From the NCBI RefSeq assembly GCF_007860095.1, contig NZ_SJPT01000008.1:45361-109360 (forward strand): a stretch of DNA of 64,000 nt. The letters run 5' to 3'. This document shows, piece by piece, positions 18,809-27,255 of this stretch. Position numbers and translations under genes: made by a program. The notes beneath the pieces are model-generated. The model saw only the letters and a program-made list of their open reading frames with translations, was not told the origin of the DNA and made no database searches. Within the stretch, counting starts at the first letter, position 1. The number at the start of each line of letters is the position of its first letter. The stretch is from Novipirellula galeiformis (GTDB taxonomy: Bacteria > Planctomycetota > Planctomycetia > Pirellulales > Pirellulaceae).

Positions 18809-20821
18809 CTACGACAGCAGTTCGGCGGCCAGTTCTTTTTTGCACGCCCCGATGACTTGGCCAATCAATTGGTCCGCTTGTTCACCACTGAGCGTGCCGT
18901 CGTGCAATTGCAATGACACCGACATCAAGACGCGTTTGCGATCCTTGCCGTCTTTGGCCTCGTCGCGATACGTTTCACAGTAGCGAACGCCCGCCAGCTC
19001 ATCGCCCACCGCCGCCCGGACGACTCGTTCCAACTCGCTCCAGCGGACCGATTCGGCAACCACAAAGTTCAAATCGCGTTCGACCGACGGGAACATGCTG
19101 ACGCTCTGTTGTTGAGGAACGAGCGAGGCAGCCTGCAGCAGAGTCGGTAGCGAAAATTCGGCGGCAACGACCGGTGCCGGTAACTTCCACGACTTCAGCA
19201 CCTTTGGATCGACGATCCCGAGGTAGCCCACCATCCGCGTGCCACAGCTGACCTCGACCACGGCGCCCTTGGCAAATCCGCTTCGCTCGATCGCTTTGAC
19301 TTGCACGGCATCGGCGATGCCCATGCGTTGGCACAGCGTTTCGATCGCTCCTTTCATTTCCAAGTAGTCGCAACCCGAAACCATAGCCAACGAGTATTGC
19401 TCGCTCGGCAACGCTTCGTTGCTTTTTTGTGGCAAGTAGATGTGCGCGATCTCGAACAAGTCCGCGTGAATGCTGGCCGAAGCCCAGTTGTTCGCACGCC
19501 CTTCGAGCAGGCTGGGGATCAACGAGCGGCGGAGTGTGCGAGCTCCCTTTAGCATCGCCGTTTCGGTTTTCAACGCTGCCAATTCCGTCCACGGGCTGAG
19601 CGATTCGTCAAGCTTGTTGGTCACGATGCTCGGCGTCATCGCTTCGGAGTACCCCGCGCTGGTCATCACCAAGCGAACGCGTTCCATCGCGACATCAAAG
19701 TCTCGTTTGCTGCTCGGTGCGACGGGGATCGGAGCATCTTCGGGGATGTTCTCGTAACCATGGATCCGCGCCACTTCTTCGATCAAATCGGCCTCGCGTC
19801 CCAAGTCATGTCGCCACGACGGCGGCACATACGTGTCGCTACCACTATCGTGCTGGCAGCCCAATTTCACCAGAATCCGCTCGATCTCTTCACGATCGAT
19901 CTTGATCCCTAGCACGCGTTCGACTTGGCTCAGTCGCAACGTGACGGGCGCGTTCGGCGTGATCTCCGGCGCAGTGTCGATAACGCCCTGAGCCAATTGG
20001 CCCCCTGCGGTTTCTAGGATCAATTGACAAACTCGGCGGCTCGCCCAATCGACGCCGACGGGATCGACGCGGCGTTCGAAGCGGTAGGACGATGGGCTTT
20101 GCAATTTCAATTTACGAGCCGCACGGCGGACCAGTAGCGGTGTGAAAACCGCAGCTTCGATCACGACGTCGCTCGTCGCGTCATCGACTTCCGAAACCGC
20201 ACCGCCCATCACGCCGGCGACCGCTTGAGCTGACTTGGCGTCCGCGATCACGCACATCGCTTCGTCGAGTTCGTAGTTGCGATGATCGATCGCTTCGATC
20301 GTTTCCTTTTTCGCCGCTTGGCGGACCACGACTTTCTGCTCCGCGATTTTGCTGTAATCGAAGGCATGCAGCGGCTGGCCGCACTCCATCATCACGTAGT
20401 TCGTGGCGTCGACGACGTTGTTGACCACACCGATGCCGACCGCCTTGAGGGCGTTGGCCATCCACTCGGGACTTGGTCCGACCTTGATCCCTTGGATGAC
20501 TCGGGCGGTGTAGCGAGGGCAAGCTTCGGTGTATTGGTTTTCGACGCTCAACAGCGATTCGATTTTCGGCCCCGATTCGCTGAGCTCAATTTCAGGCGTT
20601 TTGACGTTCAAGTCGTACAGCACACCAATTTCTCGGGCGACGCCGAGATGTCCCAGACAATCGCCACGGTTGCTGGTCACTTCCAGATCGATCACGACGT
20701 CACCGTCGACGGTGGTGGTTTCTTCGTGGTTCAGCCCTGACAAACTCAGGCGGAGAGCCAATTCTTCGTGGCTCATCGGCAGATCGAGGTAGCGGGAGAG
20801 CCAATTCCAAGAAACGAGCAT
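18809..20821 (-). CDS. pheT: Phenylalanine-tRNA ligase beta subunit lacking the N-terminal tRNA-binding domain
   Basis: Beta chain of heterotetrameric PheRS, 670 aa against about 795 in E. coli. After the first 40 residues (MLVSWNWLSRYLDLPMSHEE, LALRLSLSGLNHEE) the chain passes directly into VVIDLEVTSNRGDCLGHLGV, so the OB-fold tRNA_bind/EMAPII domain that normally sits between these blocks (about 110 aa) is missing. The B3/B4 editing region, the B5 domain (ITPNAPVTLRLSQVERVLG) and the C-terminal anticodon-binding FDX-ACB domain (FPSVERDLNFVVAESVRWSE) are present. pheS is not adjacent in the window. The start is the ATG at 20821. Confidence 0.93.
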   Translation of the reverse strand: MLVSWNWLSRYLDLPMSHEELALRLSLSGLNHEETTTVDGDVVIDLEVTSNRGDCLGHLGVAREIGVLYDLNVKTPEIELSESGPKIESLLSVENQYTEACPRYTARVIQGIKVGPSPEWMANALKAVGIGVVNNVVDATNYVMMECGQPLHAFDYSKIAEQKVVVRQAAKKETIEAIDHRNYELDEAMCVIADAKSAQAVAGVMGGAVSEVDDATSDVVIEAAVFTPLLVRRAARKLKLQSPSSYRFERRVDPVGVDWASRRVCQLILETAGGQLAQGVIDTAPEITPNAPVTLRLSQVERVLGIKIDREEIERILVKLGCQHDSGSDTYVPPSWRHDLGREADLIEEVARIHGYENIPEDAPIPVAPSSKRDFDVAMERVRLVMTSAGYSEAMTPSIVTNKLDESLSPWTELAALKTETAMLKGARTLRRSLIPSLLEGRANNWASASIHADLFEIAHIYLPQKSNEALPSEQYSLAMVSGCDYLEMKGAIETLCQRMGIADAVQVKAIERSGFAKGAVVEVSCGTRMVGYLGIVDPKVLKSWKLPAPVVAAEFSLPTLLQAASLVPQQQSVSMFPSVERDLNFVVAESVRWSELERVVRAAVGDELAGVRYCETYRDEAKDGKDRKRVLMSVSLQLHDGTLSGEQADQLIGQVIGACKKELAAELLS

Positions 20822-21206
20822 CGTGGTAGCAGTGGGGTAACAGGGTGAACGCGAGCGAACGAGACAGGCAATAGGTTATCCAATGGGACGATTTCGCAAA
20901 ACCGATCGTCTCGTTTTCCTGTCCGGAACACCGTTTCGGTGCGATTTCGAAACCCTCCGGTTAGCAGAGCGGGGCAAGCCGTCCGGTCGCAGCGAGCAAA
21001 ACGTTTAATTTTGACCGGGCGACCTGTGCCGCTCCGCACCGAGCCTGGAATCAGGGAAAATTTCACAACCAACTTCCGCAACAATCCGGGCTAGCGAGAA
21101 CGAGCGTATTGGATTAGCATCTTCAGAACGTTGATTCAAACGTCCCGAACGCGAAGGGAAAGACACTTGTCTTCCCCGCCGTCGAGGGGGCGTTAACGAC
21201 GAATCA
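20822..21206. other. Spacer between pheT and tRNA-Pro
   Basis: 385 bp with no convincing gene. It must carry the leftward pheT promoter and the rightward tRNA promoter. No hairpin or T-box-like structure was recognised ahead of pheT. Confidence 0.5.
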
Positions 21207-21281
21207 CGGGCCGTAGCGAAGCCTGGATATCGCGCCACACTGGGGGTGTGGAGATCGCTGGTTCAAATCCAGTCGGCCCGA
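21207..21281 (+). tRNA. tRNA-Pro (anticodon GGG)
   Basis: A complete cloverleaf of 75 nt including the discriminator base. The acceptor stem CGGGCCG pairs with CGGCCCG, the D stem is GCGA/TCGC, the anticodon stem CCACA/TGTGG encloses the loop CTGGGGG with anticodon GGG, and the T arm GCTGG-TTCAAAT-CCAGT has one G-U pair. The discriminator is A. CCA is not encoded. Confidence 0.95.
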
Positions 21282-21287
21282 CTATTT

Positions 21288-21332
21288 AAAACGCCGTAAG
21301 TCTTTGTTTAATAAAGGTTTACGGCGTTTTTT
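21288..21332 (+). terminator. Rho-independent terminator of tRNA-Pro
   Basis: AAAACGCCGTAA (21288-21299) and TTACGGCGTTTT (21319-21330) form a perfect 12-bp stem around a 19-nt loop, ending in six T residues. It begins seven bases after the tRNA. Confidence 0.9.
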
Positions 21333-21546
21333 CGTTAGTGTATTAAACTCGGGGGGAATTCCATTTAGCGCTGAACTAGAGCGTTGTCCCTGCTGGTTTC
21401 ATGGAGGCAACGGAAACCGGAGGTCTCGCCCCCATTTTTAGACTCGGCGGAGCGCTGGCAGCCATTTGGCAAATGGCGTGATCCCGTTTCGGAACGTCCA
21501 TTCGAAAATGACCTGACCCAGGTTCCTTGGTTTCCACCTTGAGGTC

Positions 21547-22020
21547 CTAGTCTCGACCGTCGAAAGCTTGCTGCAATTCGGCAATGTCCAATTTTTTCAT
21601 CGTCCAAAGCGATTCAAGCATTCGCTGCAACGCTGCTGGATTGTCGCTGGCCAGCCATTGTTGCAGCGGTGCCGGAACGATTTGCCATGACATCCCGAAC
21701 TTGTCTTTTAGCCAACCGCAAGCGGTTTCGGAGCCGCCGTCCGCGGTAAGGTTGCCCCACAGCGTGTCGATTTCGTCTTGAGTATCGCACCATACGGCCA
21801 ATGAAAACGCATCCGTGAATTTCCAATCTTGCCCCGCGTTGAGGGCAACGAAGTGCATGCCGCAGAGTTCAAATTCTACTGTCAGCACGGAACCGTGCTC
21901 TGGGTTTTTGACCGTCCGTACCATCTTCGAATTGGGCAATGCTGAGACGTAAAACGTCGCCGCCTCTTCGGCGCGATCGAAGTAAGACAGGAACGGCGTA
22001 ATTCTTTGTTGGATTTGCAC
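21547..22020 (-). CDS. VOC/PhnB-type protein (3-dmu-9_3-mt family)
   Basis: A vicinal-oxygen-chelate fold protein of 157 aa, resembling the 3-demethylubiquinone-9 3-methyltransferase-like/PhnB group: QRITPFLSYFDRAEEAATFY, a central GGSETACGWLKDKFGMSWQI. Such proteins bind a metal or small molecule, and few have known substrates. The start codon is GTG at 22020, nine bases after the preceding gene, indicating co-transcription. It is the last gene of the leftward cluster headed by the DGPF gene at 25375. Confidence 0.82.
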   Translation of the reverse strand: MQIQQRITPFLSYFDRAEEAATFYVSALPNSKMVRTVKNPEHGSVLTVEFELCGMHFVALNAGQDWKFTDAFSLAVWCDTQDEIDTLWGNLTADGGSETACGWLKDKFGMSWQIVPAPLQQWLASDNPAALQRMLESLWTMKKLDIAELQQAFDGRD

Positions 22021-22029
22021 TGAGGGCTC

Positions 22030-22407
22030 CTAAGTAAGCGAATGAATGCCGAACGTGTTGCCTTCGGTATCGGTTGCCAATGCGATAAATCCGTATGGGC
22101 CGATCGAACTCTTGGGCTTGCCGATTTTGCCACCCGCGGCTTCGACGCGTGAAGCTTCGATGTCACAATCAGCGGATGAAAAGTAAATCAGGGTGCCGTT
22201 GCCGTTCGGTGCGAATCCGTCCATCTTGCATAGCGCACCGGAGGCTCCGCTGGCTTCCATGTCCATGGGAAAGGCCAGCATTTCGATGTCCTTGGTGGGC
22301 GAATCCAAGCGGGTCAATTCAATGCCCAGCACCGTTTCATAAAATTGCCTGGCGCGGTCCAGGTCTTGAACGTAGATTTCAAACCAACCGACGGGATTGT
22401 GATTCAT
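22030..22407 (-). CDS. VOC family protein (glyoxalase-like)
   Basis: A 125-aa vicinal-oxygen-chelate protein: GWFEIYVQDLDRARQFYETV at the N-terminus and GFIALATDTEGNTFGIHSL at the end, the paired beta-alpha-beta-beta-beta modules of the family. It is related to the bleomycin-resistance/dioxygenase superfamily group often found with DGPF genes. It lies 44 bp downstream of the DGPF gene at 22820 and 9 bp ahead of the next VOC gene. The substrate is unknown. Confidence 0.83.
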   Translation of the reverse strand: MNHNPVGWFEIYVQDLDRARQFYETVLGIELTRLDSPTKDIEMLAFPMDMEASGASGALCKMDGFAPNGNGTLIYFSSADCDIEASRVEAAGGKIGKPKSSIGPYGFIALATDTEGNTFGIHSLT

Positions 22408-22451
22408 GAGATTGCTCCAATTGTTTGTGTCGTCTTAAAGCCCGATGAAAC

Positions 22452-22820
22452 CTAATGGTTTTGGCGCTCGTTATTTAGGTCCGGCAACGGAAACAGAGGT
22501 CTGATTTCAACCGTGCCTTTCTTCGCGGGCGGCAACCGCGCAGCGATCGCGATCGCTTCGTCGAGGTTGTCGACGTCGATGATGTAGTAGCCGCCAAGTT
22601 GTTCGGTTGTCTCTGCAAAAGGACCGTCCGTGATCATCCGGTTGCCATCGCGAACGCGAACACTGGTGGCGGTCATTACCGAATGAAGCGGCGCCGAAGC
22701 GATCCACTTGCCTTGCTTTTCAAGTTCCTCGCAAATGCTCATCGACTCGATCATGCACTCGGTACGTTCGTCTTCCGTCCAGCCGCTTTCCGTGCCGTAG
22801 ATCAGTAGCATGTATTTCAT
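22452..22820 (-). CDS. DGPF/YCII domain protein
   Basis: A 122-aa YCII-related (DGPF) protein: the N-terminus MKYMLLIYGTESGW, the name-giving TDGPFAETTEQLGGYYI, and a C-terminal EIRPLFPLPDL. The function of the family is unresolved, but it is strongly associated with ECF42-type sigma factors, and one is encoded at 26011-27255. The ATG overlaps the stop of the DoxX gene by four bases (22817-22820), which implies translational coupling. Confidence 0.9.
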   Translation of the reverse strand: MKYMLLIYGTESGWTEDERTECMIESMSICEELEKQGKWIASAPLHSVMTATSVRVRDGNRMITDGPFAETTEQLGGYYIIDVDNLDEAIAIAARLPPAKKGTVEIRPLFPLPDLNNERQNH

Positions 22821-23224
22821 TGTTCGTTCTCCGGAGAATTTGATTGTTGCTTCCCAGCCGCGAGCCGAAATACGTCGGGATTACGCAGTCCGAGTGCGAC
22901 CCACACGACAACCCCCATGATGATCGGAATAAAAAATGGCTCGCCGACACGAACATGCGTTGCTGTGGCACCGCCCATGTAAGCCGCGATCAGGATCGCG
23001 GCAACGAATGATGTCCGTGGAACGAGAAACAGAATCGAAATCGCAGCTTCGACAATGCCGATCTTGAACATCACCTCTTCCGTCCAGCCCATGTTGGCGA
23101 ACATTTCAGCTTTGCCCTCCCACTGAGTGACTTTGCCCATTGCGCTAGCCCCGATCAGGAAGAGGGCGATTAAAACGCTCAGCCCCCATCCAATCATTCT
23201 CAATTTCTTTGATCCGCCTGTCAT
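22817..23224 (-). CDS. DoxX family membrane protein
   Basis: A 135-aa integral membrane protein with four predicted helices (GWGLSVLIALFLIGASAMG, IGIVEAAISILFLVP, FVAAILIAAYMGGATATHV, FIPIIMGVVVWVALGL). This pattern matches DoxX/DoxX-like proteins, which are linked to thiosulfate oxidation or redox stress in a few species. It overlaps the following DGPF gene by ATGA. As a component of the ECF42-linked cluster it may serve in a small-molecule or redox stress response. Confidence 0.8.
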   Translation of the reverse strand: MTGGSKKLRMIGWGLSVLIALFLIGASAMGKVTQWEGKAEMFANMGWTEEVMFKIGIVEAAISILFLVPRTSFVAAILIAAYMGGATATHVRVGEPFFIPIIMGVVVWVALGLRNPDVFRLAAGKQQSNSPENEQ

Positions 23225-23338
23225 TTCTTCTCCCGTTTCTTCGTTGGATTTGGTTGATTGAATTCAAACGCACGTGCTTGTGATGGGATGCAAGTCGAAT
23301 TGCACCGCGTTGCTTCGGACGTCAATTGTCCGTGTGCG

Positions 23339-24184
23339 TCAGGGTTGCTCTGCGGGGACCATCACCATCCATCCGACGCCAAATTTGTCGGTTACCATTC
23401 CATACCGCGGCGACCAGAAAGTCTTCATGAGCGGCATGTCGACGTGGCCGCCTGCGGCGAGTGCGTCAAATGCGGAATCGGCGGCGGTTTCGCTTGGAAC
23501 TGACAACGCCAAGCGAAAACCATCGAGCTTTGAGTTGTCGTCGCAACCATCTGACGCCATGATCGTCATCTTCCCGATGGTAAACGACGAGTGCATGATC
23601 CTGTTCTCGAATCCAGCTTGCAACATGCCATCAGGCACTGGATCGGGACTTTCGTTGAAACGCATTTTCATGACGACGCTCGCGCCGAGCGCCTGCTCGT
23701 AGAATGCCAGAGCCTCTTCACAACGACCGCCAAAGAACAAGTACGGTTGAACCGAAGCTTCTTGCAGCGACATCTTTTGCAACAAGGAGGCTTCTTGATC
23801 GCGGATCTCGCCTTGGGGGTCGTTCTCGGCAAAGTCCTCCATCTCGTACAGCGGACGGATGTCGATGTCGGAGTCTTCGAGCATGGGATTGGGGCAGCGT
23901 TTGACCCATTCCACCGCTGCCTCGATTGAGGCGACTTCCCACAGCCAGAAACCGGCGATCAGTTCCTTCGTTTCCGCGAAAGGCCCATCGGTCACGGTTC
24001 GATCGTTGCCATGAAAGCGAACTCGTTTGGCTTCTGAGCTTGGCTTGAGTCCTTCGCCGGCTTTCATGACGCCAGCTTTGACCAGTTCCTCATTGAATTG
24101 GCCCATTGCGGTAAGCAATTCCTCGCTGGGCAATTCACCCGCTTCGGAACGCTTCGTCGCTTTGATGATGACCATGACCTTCAT
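23339..24184 (-). CDS. DGPF/YCII - VOC fusion protein
   Basis: 281 aa containing two domains normally found as separate polypeptides. Residues 1-120 are a DGPF protein (MKVMVIIKATKRSEAGELPS, TVTDGPFAETKELIAGFWLW, DIRPLYEMEDF). Residues 145-281 are a PhnB-type VOC domain (VQPYLFFGGRCEEALAFYEQ, LGASVVMKMRF, GMVTDKFGVGWMVMVP). An acidic linker (ENDPQGEIRDQEASL) joins them. The start is the ATG at 24184; the longer open frame has no similarity. The fusion supports a direct functional link between the two families within the cluster. Confidence 0.85.
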   Translation of the reverse strand: MKVMVIIKATKRSEAGELPSEELLTAMGQFNEELVKAGVMKAGEGLKPSSEAKRVRFHGNDRTVTDGPFAETKELIAGFWLWEVASIEAAVEWVKRCPNPMLEDSDIDIRPLYEMEDFAENDPQGEIRDQEASLLQKMSLQEASVQPYLFFGGRCEEALAFYEQALGASVVMKMRFNESPDPVPDGMLQAGFENRIMHSSFTIGKMTIMASDGCDDNSKLDGFRLALSVPSETAADSAFDALAAGGHVDMPLMKTFWSPRYGMVTDKFGVGWMVMVPAEQP

Positions 24185-24248
24185 TTTTCGTTTCCTTGTT
24201 TTGGTATCCAATCGGTTGCAATTGTTTTTTGGAAGCCGCGTCAATTGG

Positions 24249-24722
24249 TTAGGTGCGAGTGTGTTTGCCAGCCATGAATTGTCTCCATTTTCCATCGTCA
24301 GCTTGCAACTCGCTGGTAAACAACCAATTTTCGTTGTCGAGGATTTCGATGGTGTCGCGATACTTGCAACGACCGCTGCCGTCGAACGCCGGGCCTTCGG
24401 ATTCGAGTGGTAGTCGTTTTCCCGATTCGTCAACAACGCCCTGGTAATGCCAGATGTTGGTCATCATGGAACCGACAAACGTGCCGACATATTGCTTCCG
24501 TTGGGGGTCGTAACCGAGTGTCATGATCGAGGACCACAATTCGGCTTCCGACGATTCGCCGCTACTCTCACAGATCAGCCACATTCCGCCGAGCGACCGG
24601 CAATTCATCACACCCAATGTGGTTGAAATCTTGCCATCGGGCTCTTGGCATTCGTGCTCAATCTTCCACTGGCCGATCAGTGGGTCGAGCCATTGGTGTT
24701 CGTGCTGTGGTTTAGCGAACAT
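24249..24722 (-). CDS. DUF1579 family protein
   Basis: 157 aa; the N-terminus HQWLDPLIGQWKIEHECQ and the middle GYDPQRKQYVGTFVGSMMTN match DUF1579, a lipocalin-like family of unknown role that recurs beside DGPF genes. No signal peptide is seen. It is followed after 64 bp by the DGPF-VOC fusion gene. A gap of 254 bp separates it from the first DGPF gene and includes a tandem duplication of CAGGTAGCGCCGCC (24946-24973). Confidence 0.83.
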   Translation of the reverse strand: MFAKPQHEHQWLDPLIGQWKIEHECQEPDGKISTTLGVMNCRSLGGMWLICESSGESSEAELWSSIMTLGYDPQRKQYVGTFVGSMMTNIWHYQGVVDESGKRLPLESEGPAFDGSGRCKYRDTIEILDNENWLFTSELQADDGKWRQFMAGKHTRT

Positions 24723-24976
24723 GGTTGTTTTTTATCCTTTTTCTAAAATGGAGTAGCCGTTGATGGACAGCGTGGGGCGTCCGCAAACGGCATTTCGATA
24801 CTGGCTTGCGTTGCTGAGTGTGTCTCTGAGTGATTTAAGCATCTCGGATGCCGAGGAAGATGATGCTGAGGAAGATTGAGAGGCAAACGATCGCAGCAAC
24901 GCCTCACGCGATTGAAGTCGTGTGCAAACCGCTCGCAGACCCATCCAGGTAGCGCCGCCCAGGTAGCGCCGCCCCA

Positions 24977-25375
24977 CTACGGTTCGGATTTTTTGAATTT
25001 CTGCGTGCACGCCGCGATCAGTTCATTGGTTTGTTCGTCCGCCGGTCGGATTTCAAACGGTCCCATCTTCACCCCCGGATGATTCGACATCAGTGCGATC
25101 GCATGATTCAAGTCGCGGGCTTCCAACAGCAAGATACCGCCGAGCATTTCCTTGGTTTCTGCGTACGGACCATCGGTCACGTCGACCGAATCGTTCTTGA
25201 TTCGTAAGGTCACCGCGTTGCGAGCCGATTGCAGTGCTTCGCCGCCGAGAAAATGCCCGCCGCGACGCAGTTCATCGTCGTAAGCAAAGCACTCCTCCAT
25301 CATTCGCGTGCACTCCTGTTCGGATAGCGATTCCCACTTTGACTCTTCAATAAATCCCATGCATACAAATTTCAT
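24977..25375 (-). CDS. DGPF/YCII domain protein, first gene of the cluster
   Basis: 132 aa, third DGPF protein of the cluster: [39 protein letters not shown] (F replaced by Y) and [13 protein letters not shown]. The start is the ATG at 25375; the twelve upstream codons lack similarity. A sequence resembling the published ECF42 promoter lies 61-91 bp ahead of the start codon, which makes this the likely head of the leftward transcript running to 21547. Confidence 0.88.
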   Translation of the reverse strand: MKFVCMGFIEESKWESLSEQECTRMMEECFAYDDELRRGGHFLGGEALQSARNAVTLRIKNDSVDVTDGPYAETKEMLGGILLLEARDLNHAIALMSNHPGVKMGPFEIRPADEQTNELIAACTQKFKKSEP

Positions 25376-26010
25376 GTCTTGGTCTCCGGGGTTGGGTTGA
25401 AGCACAAGCATCGTGCGATTCGTTGGCGTTTATGTCTTAGTCGATCGGCGGGGACCAAAATCGACATGCTTCCCAAAAAAAATAAGAAAGCCTCTGAAAT
25501 GCGGTCGTACCCGCCTTCGGTAGCCAACGATCGATTGCCTTTCATGTTTGACCTGAGGGTGATTGACGATCTGGCGGTTGCCAGAGTGGCTCTCGGTCCG
25601 ATGCGGAGCCGTTTGCTGTTTGAGCATTCGGAGCCTGAGTCGGCGTCCCCTCCCTGAGTCGGCGTCCCCCCCCCTTCTGTCGCGGCGTGCTGGGATCATG
25701 AACGCGGTAGGTGGGAATCATGAGGCAAAGGCTCATCCCCCTCCAGTCCTTCGGATACTCGAAACGAATGGCTGCTCGGTTCACCCATCCAAAGTCGATT
25801 TACCCAACGAAAGGCGTTTCGCCCAGCGAAATGCAGCTGAGGACCGCGCCCATGTGTGACGAGCCCTCCCTTCGGGGCTCGCCGATTCACAACCAACGTG
25901 CCGAATGTGCCGTGAGAATCAAAAGGGGCAGTGAAGGGAGCAGGGTGGCTGAGGGGAACAAGGTGGCTGAAGGGAACAAGGTGGCTGGTCATTTTCATGA
26001 CTGGCGGGCG
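25376..26010. other. Spacer between the DGPF cluster and the sigma factor gene
   Basis: 635 bp without a credible gene. It contains the candidate promoter at 25436-25466, two copies of CCTGAGTCGGCGTCCCC (25634-25669), an imperfect hairpin around 25859-25880 (CGAGCCC to GGGGCTCG), and 2.4 copies of an 18-bp unit GGTGGCTGAGGGGAACAA (25944-25988). Confidence 0.6.
25436..25466 (-). promoter_or_regulatory. Candidate ECF42-type promoter
   Basis: Read on the minus strand: TGTCGA (25466-25461), a 17-nt spacer, then CGACT (25443-25439). As I recall it, the ECF42 consensus is TGTCGA in the -35 region and CGA(T)C in the -10 region. It points at the DGPF gene starting at 25375, leaving a leader of roughly 50 nt. 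I did not find the same element ahead of the other genes of the cluster or ahead of the sigma gene. Confidence 0.6.
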
Positions 26011-27255
26011 TCATGAAGTCGAATTGAGCGTCACGATTTTCTTTGCCAGGAACCGTCGTTCCGGCTCCTGCTTTGCCAACATCAAGGCAAGCTCGAAGGC
26101 CGCTTTCGCATCGGTGAATCGGCCTAAGCGGTTCAGCAGTTCGCCTCGTGCCGCATGGATGAGGTGGTAGCTCGGCAACTCGCCCCGTTGAATAATGTCG
26201 TCAATGATTTCCAATCCGGCGGAAGGGCCATCATGCATGGCGATCGCTGCCGCCCGATTGAGTTCAACGACGGGAGACGGGGTTGTGTGAAGCAACGCAT
26301 CGTACAGTTGGACAATGTAGCCCCAGTCGGTTGCCTCGGCTGACTCGGCGTCAGCATGTGCAGCTGAAATAGCGGCCTGGATGGTGTAAGTGCCGACCGA
26401 GCCCGTTGCCATGGCTCGATCGATGAGTTGCTTTCCCTCGGCAATCAGTTGCCGATCCCAGAGTGACCGGTCTTGATCCACTAGCAAGACAATATCGCCA
26501 TCGGGCGTAAGGCGGGCTGAACGACGAGATTCGTGCAGTAGCATCAGCGATAAAATGCCCATCACCTCTTCGGCGGCCAGTAATTCAAGGACGAGCCGAG
26601 CAAGTCTTATCGCTTCATCGGAGAGATGGGTTCTGATCAATGAGTCACCCGATGAAGCCGAATATCCTTCATTGAAGACGAGGTAGATCACCGAAAGCAC
26701 AGCGTCCAATCGGTCGGGCATGTCCTGTTTCGACGGAATCACATAAGGAATTCCGGCGCAACGAATTTTCGACTTGCCGCGTACAATTCGCTGCGCCATG
26801 GTCGATGGATTGGTGAGAAACGCACTCGCGATTTCTTCGGTCGTCATCCCGCAGACCTCTCTCAGCGTCAACGGAACCTGGACTTTCGGGGCAATCGCGG
26901 GGTGACAGCAGGTGAAAATCAATCGCAGGGTGTCGTCTTCGATCTCAAGGGCCGCCCGGCTCTCGTTGGCTTGTTCAATTTCCTCAAATCGAGCCACAAC
27001 TTCTGGCCGCAGTTCGGTCAATCGGCTCCTTCGCCGCATGATGTCGATCGCATGGAAACGCCCGGTCGAAATCAGCCACGTGCGTGGATTGTCGGGTACC
27101 CCTTCGACCGGCCACTGCTTCATCGCGGCGGCGAATGCCTCGTGCAAGACTTCTTCGGCAAGGTCAAAATCACCGAGCAAGCGAATCAGCGTCGCAAACA
27201 CCTGGCGAGACTGGCTGCGATAAACCTGCTCAACAAGTTCAGGGAGATTGCTCAT
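26011..27255 (-). CDS. ECF42-type RNA polymerase sigma factor with C-terminal extension
   Basis: 414 aa. Region 2 is recognisable in VFATLIRLLGDFDLAEEVLH, AFAAAMKQWP and FHAIDIMRRRSR; region 4 in VPLTLREVCGMTTEEIASAF with LTNPSTMAQRIVRGK. A C-terminal extension of more than 200 residues (from PDRLDAVLSVIYLVFNEGYS, including LARLVLELLAAEEVMGILSL and VELNRAAAIAMHDGP) is typical of the ECF42 group and is predicted to be TPR-like. No anti-sigma gene is adjacent, as usual for ECF42. The start is the ATG at 27255. It probably drives the DGPF operon directly downstream. Confidence 0.88.
   Translation of the reverse strand: MSNLPELVEQVYRSQSRQVFATLIRLLGDFDLAEEVLHEAFAAAMKQWPVEGVPDNPRTWLISTGRFHAIDIMRRRSRLTELRPEVVARFEEIEQANESRAALEIEDDTLRLIFTCCHPAIAPKVQVPLTLREVCGMTTEEIASAFLTNPSTMAQRIVRGKSKIRCAGIPYVIPSKQDMPDRLDAVLSVIYLVFNEGYSASSGDSLIRTHLSDEAIRLARLVLELLAAEEVMGILSLMLLHESRRSARLTPDGDIVLLVDQDRSLWDRQLIAEGKQLIDRAMATGSVGTYTIQAAISAAHADAESAEATDWGYIVQLYDALLHTTPSPVVELNRAAAIAMHDGPSAGLEIIDDIIQRGELPSYHLIHAARGELLNRLGRFTDAKAAFELALMLAKQEPERRFLAKKIVTLNSTS

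Noticed and set aside
21207..21600. Integration site of a genomic island at tRNA-Pro
   Set aside because: No integrase gene and no direct repeat of the tRNA 3' end was found; the tRNA is followed at once by its own terminator.
24732..25010. Small minus-strand ORF between the DUF1579 and DGPF genes
   Set aside because: It overlaps the end of the DGPF gene, contains a tandem duplication and low-complexity serine stretch, and resembles no family.
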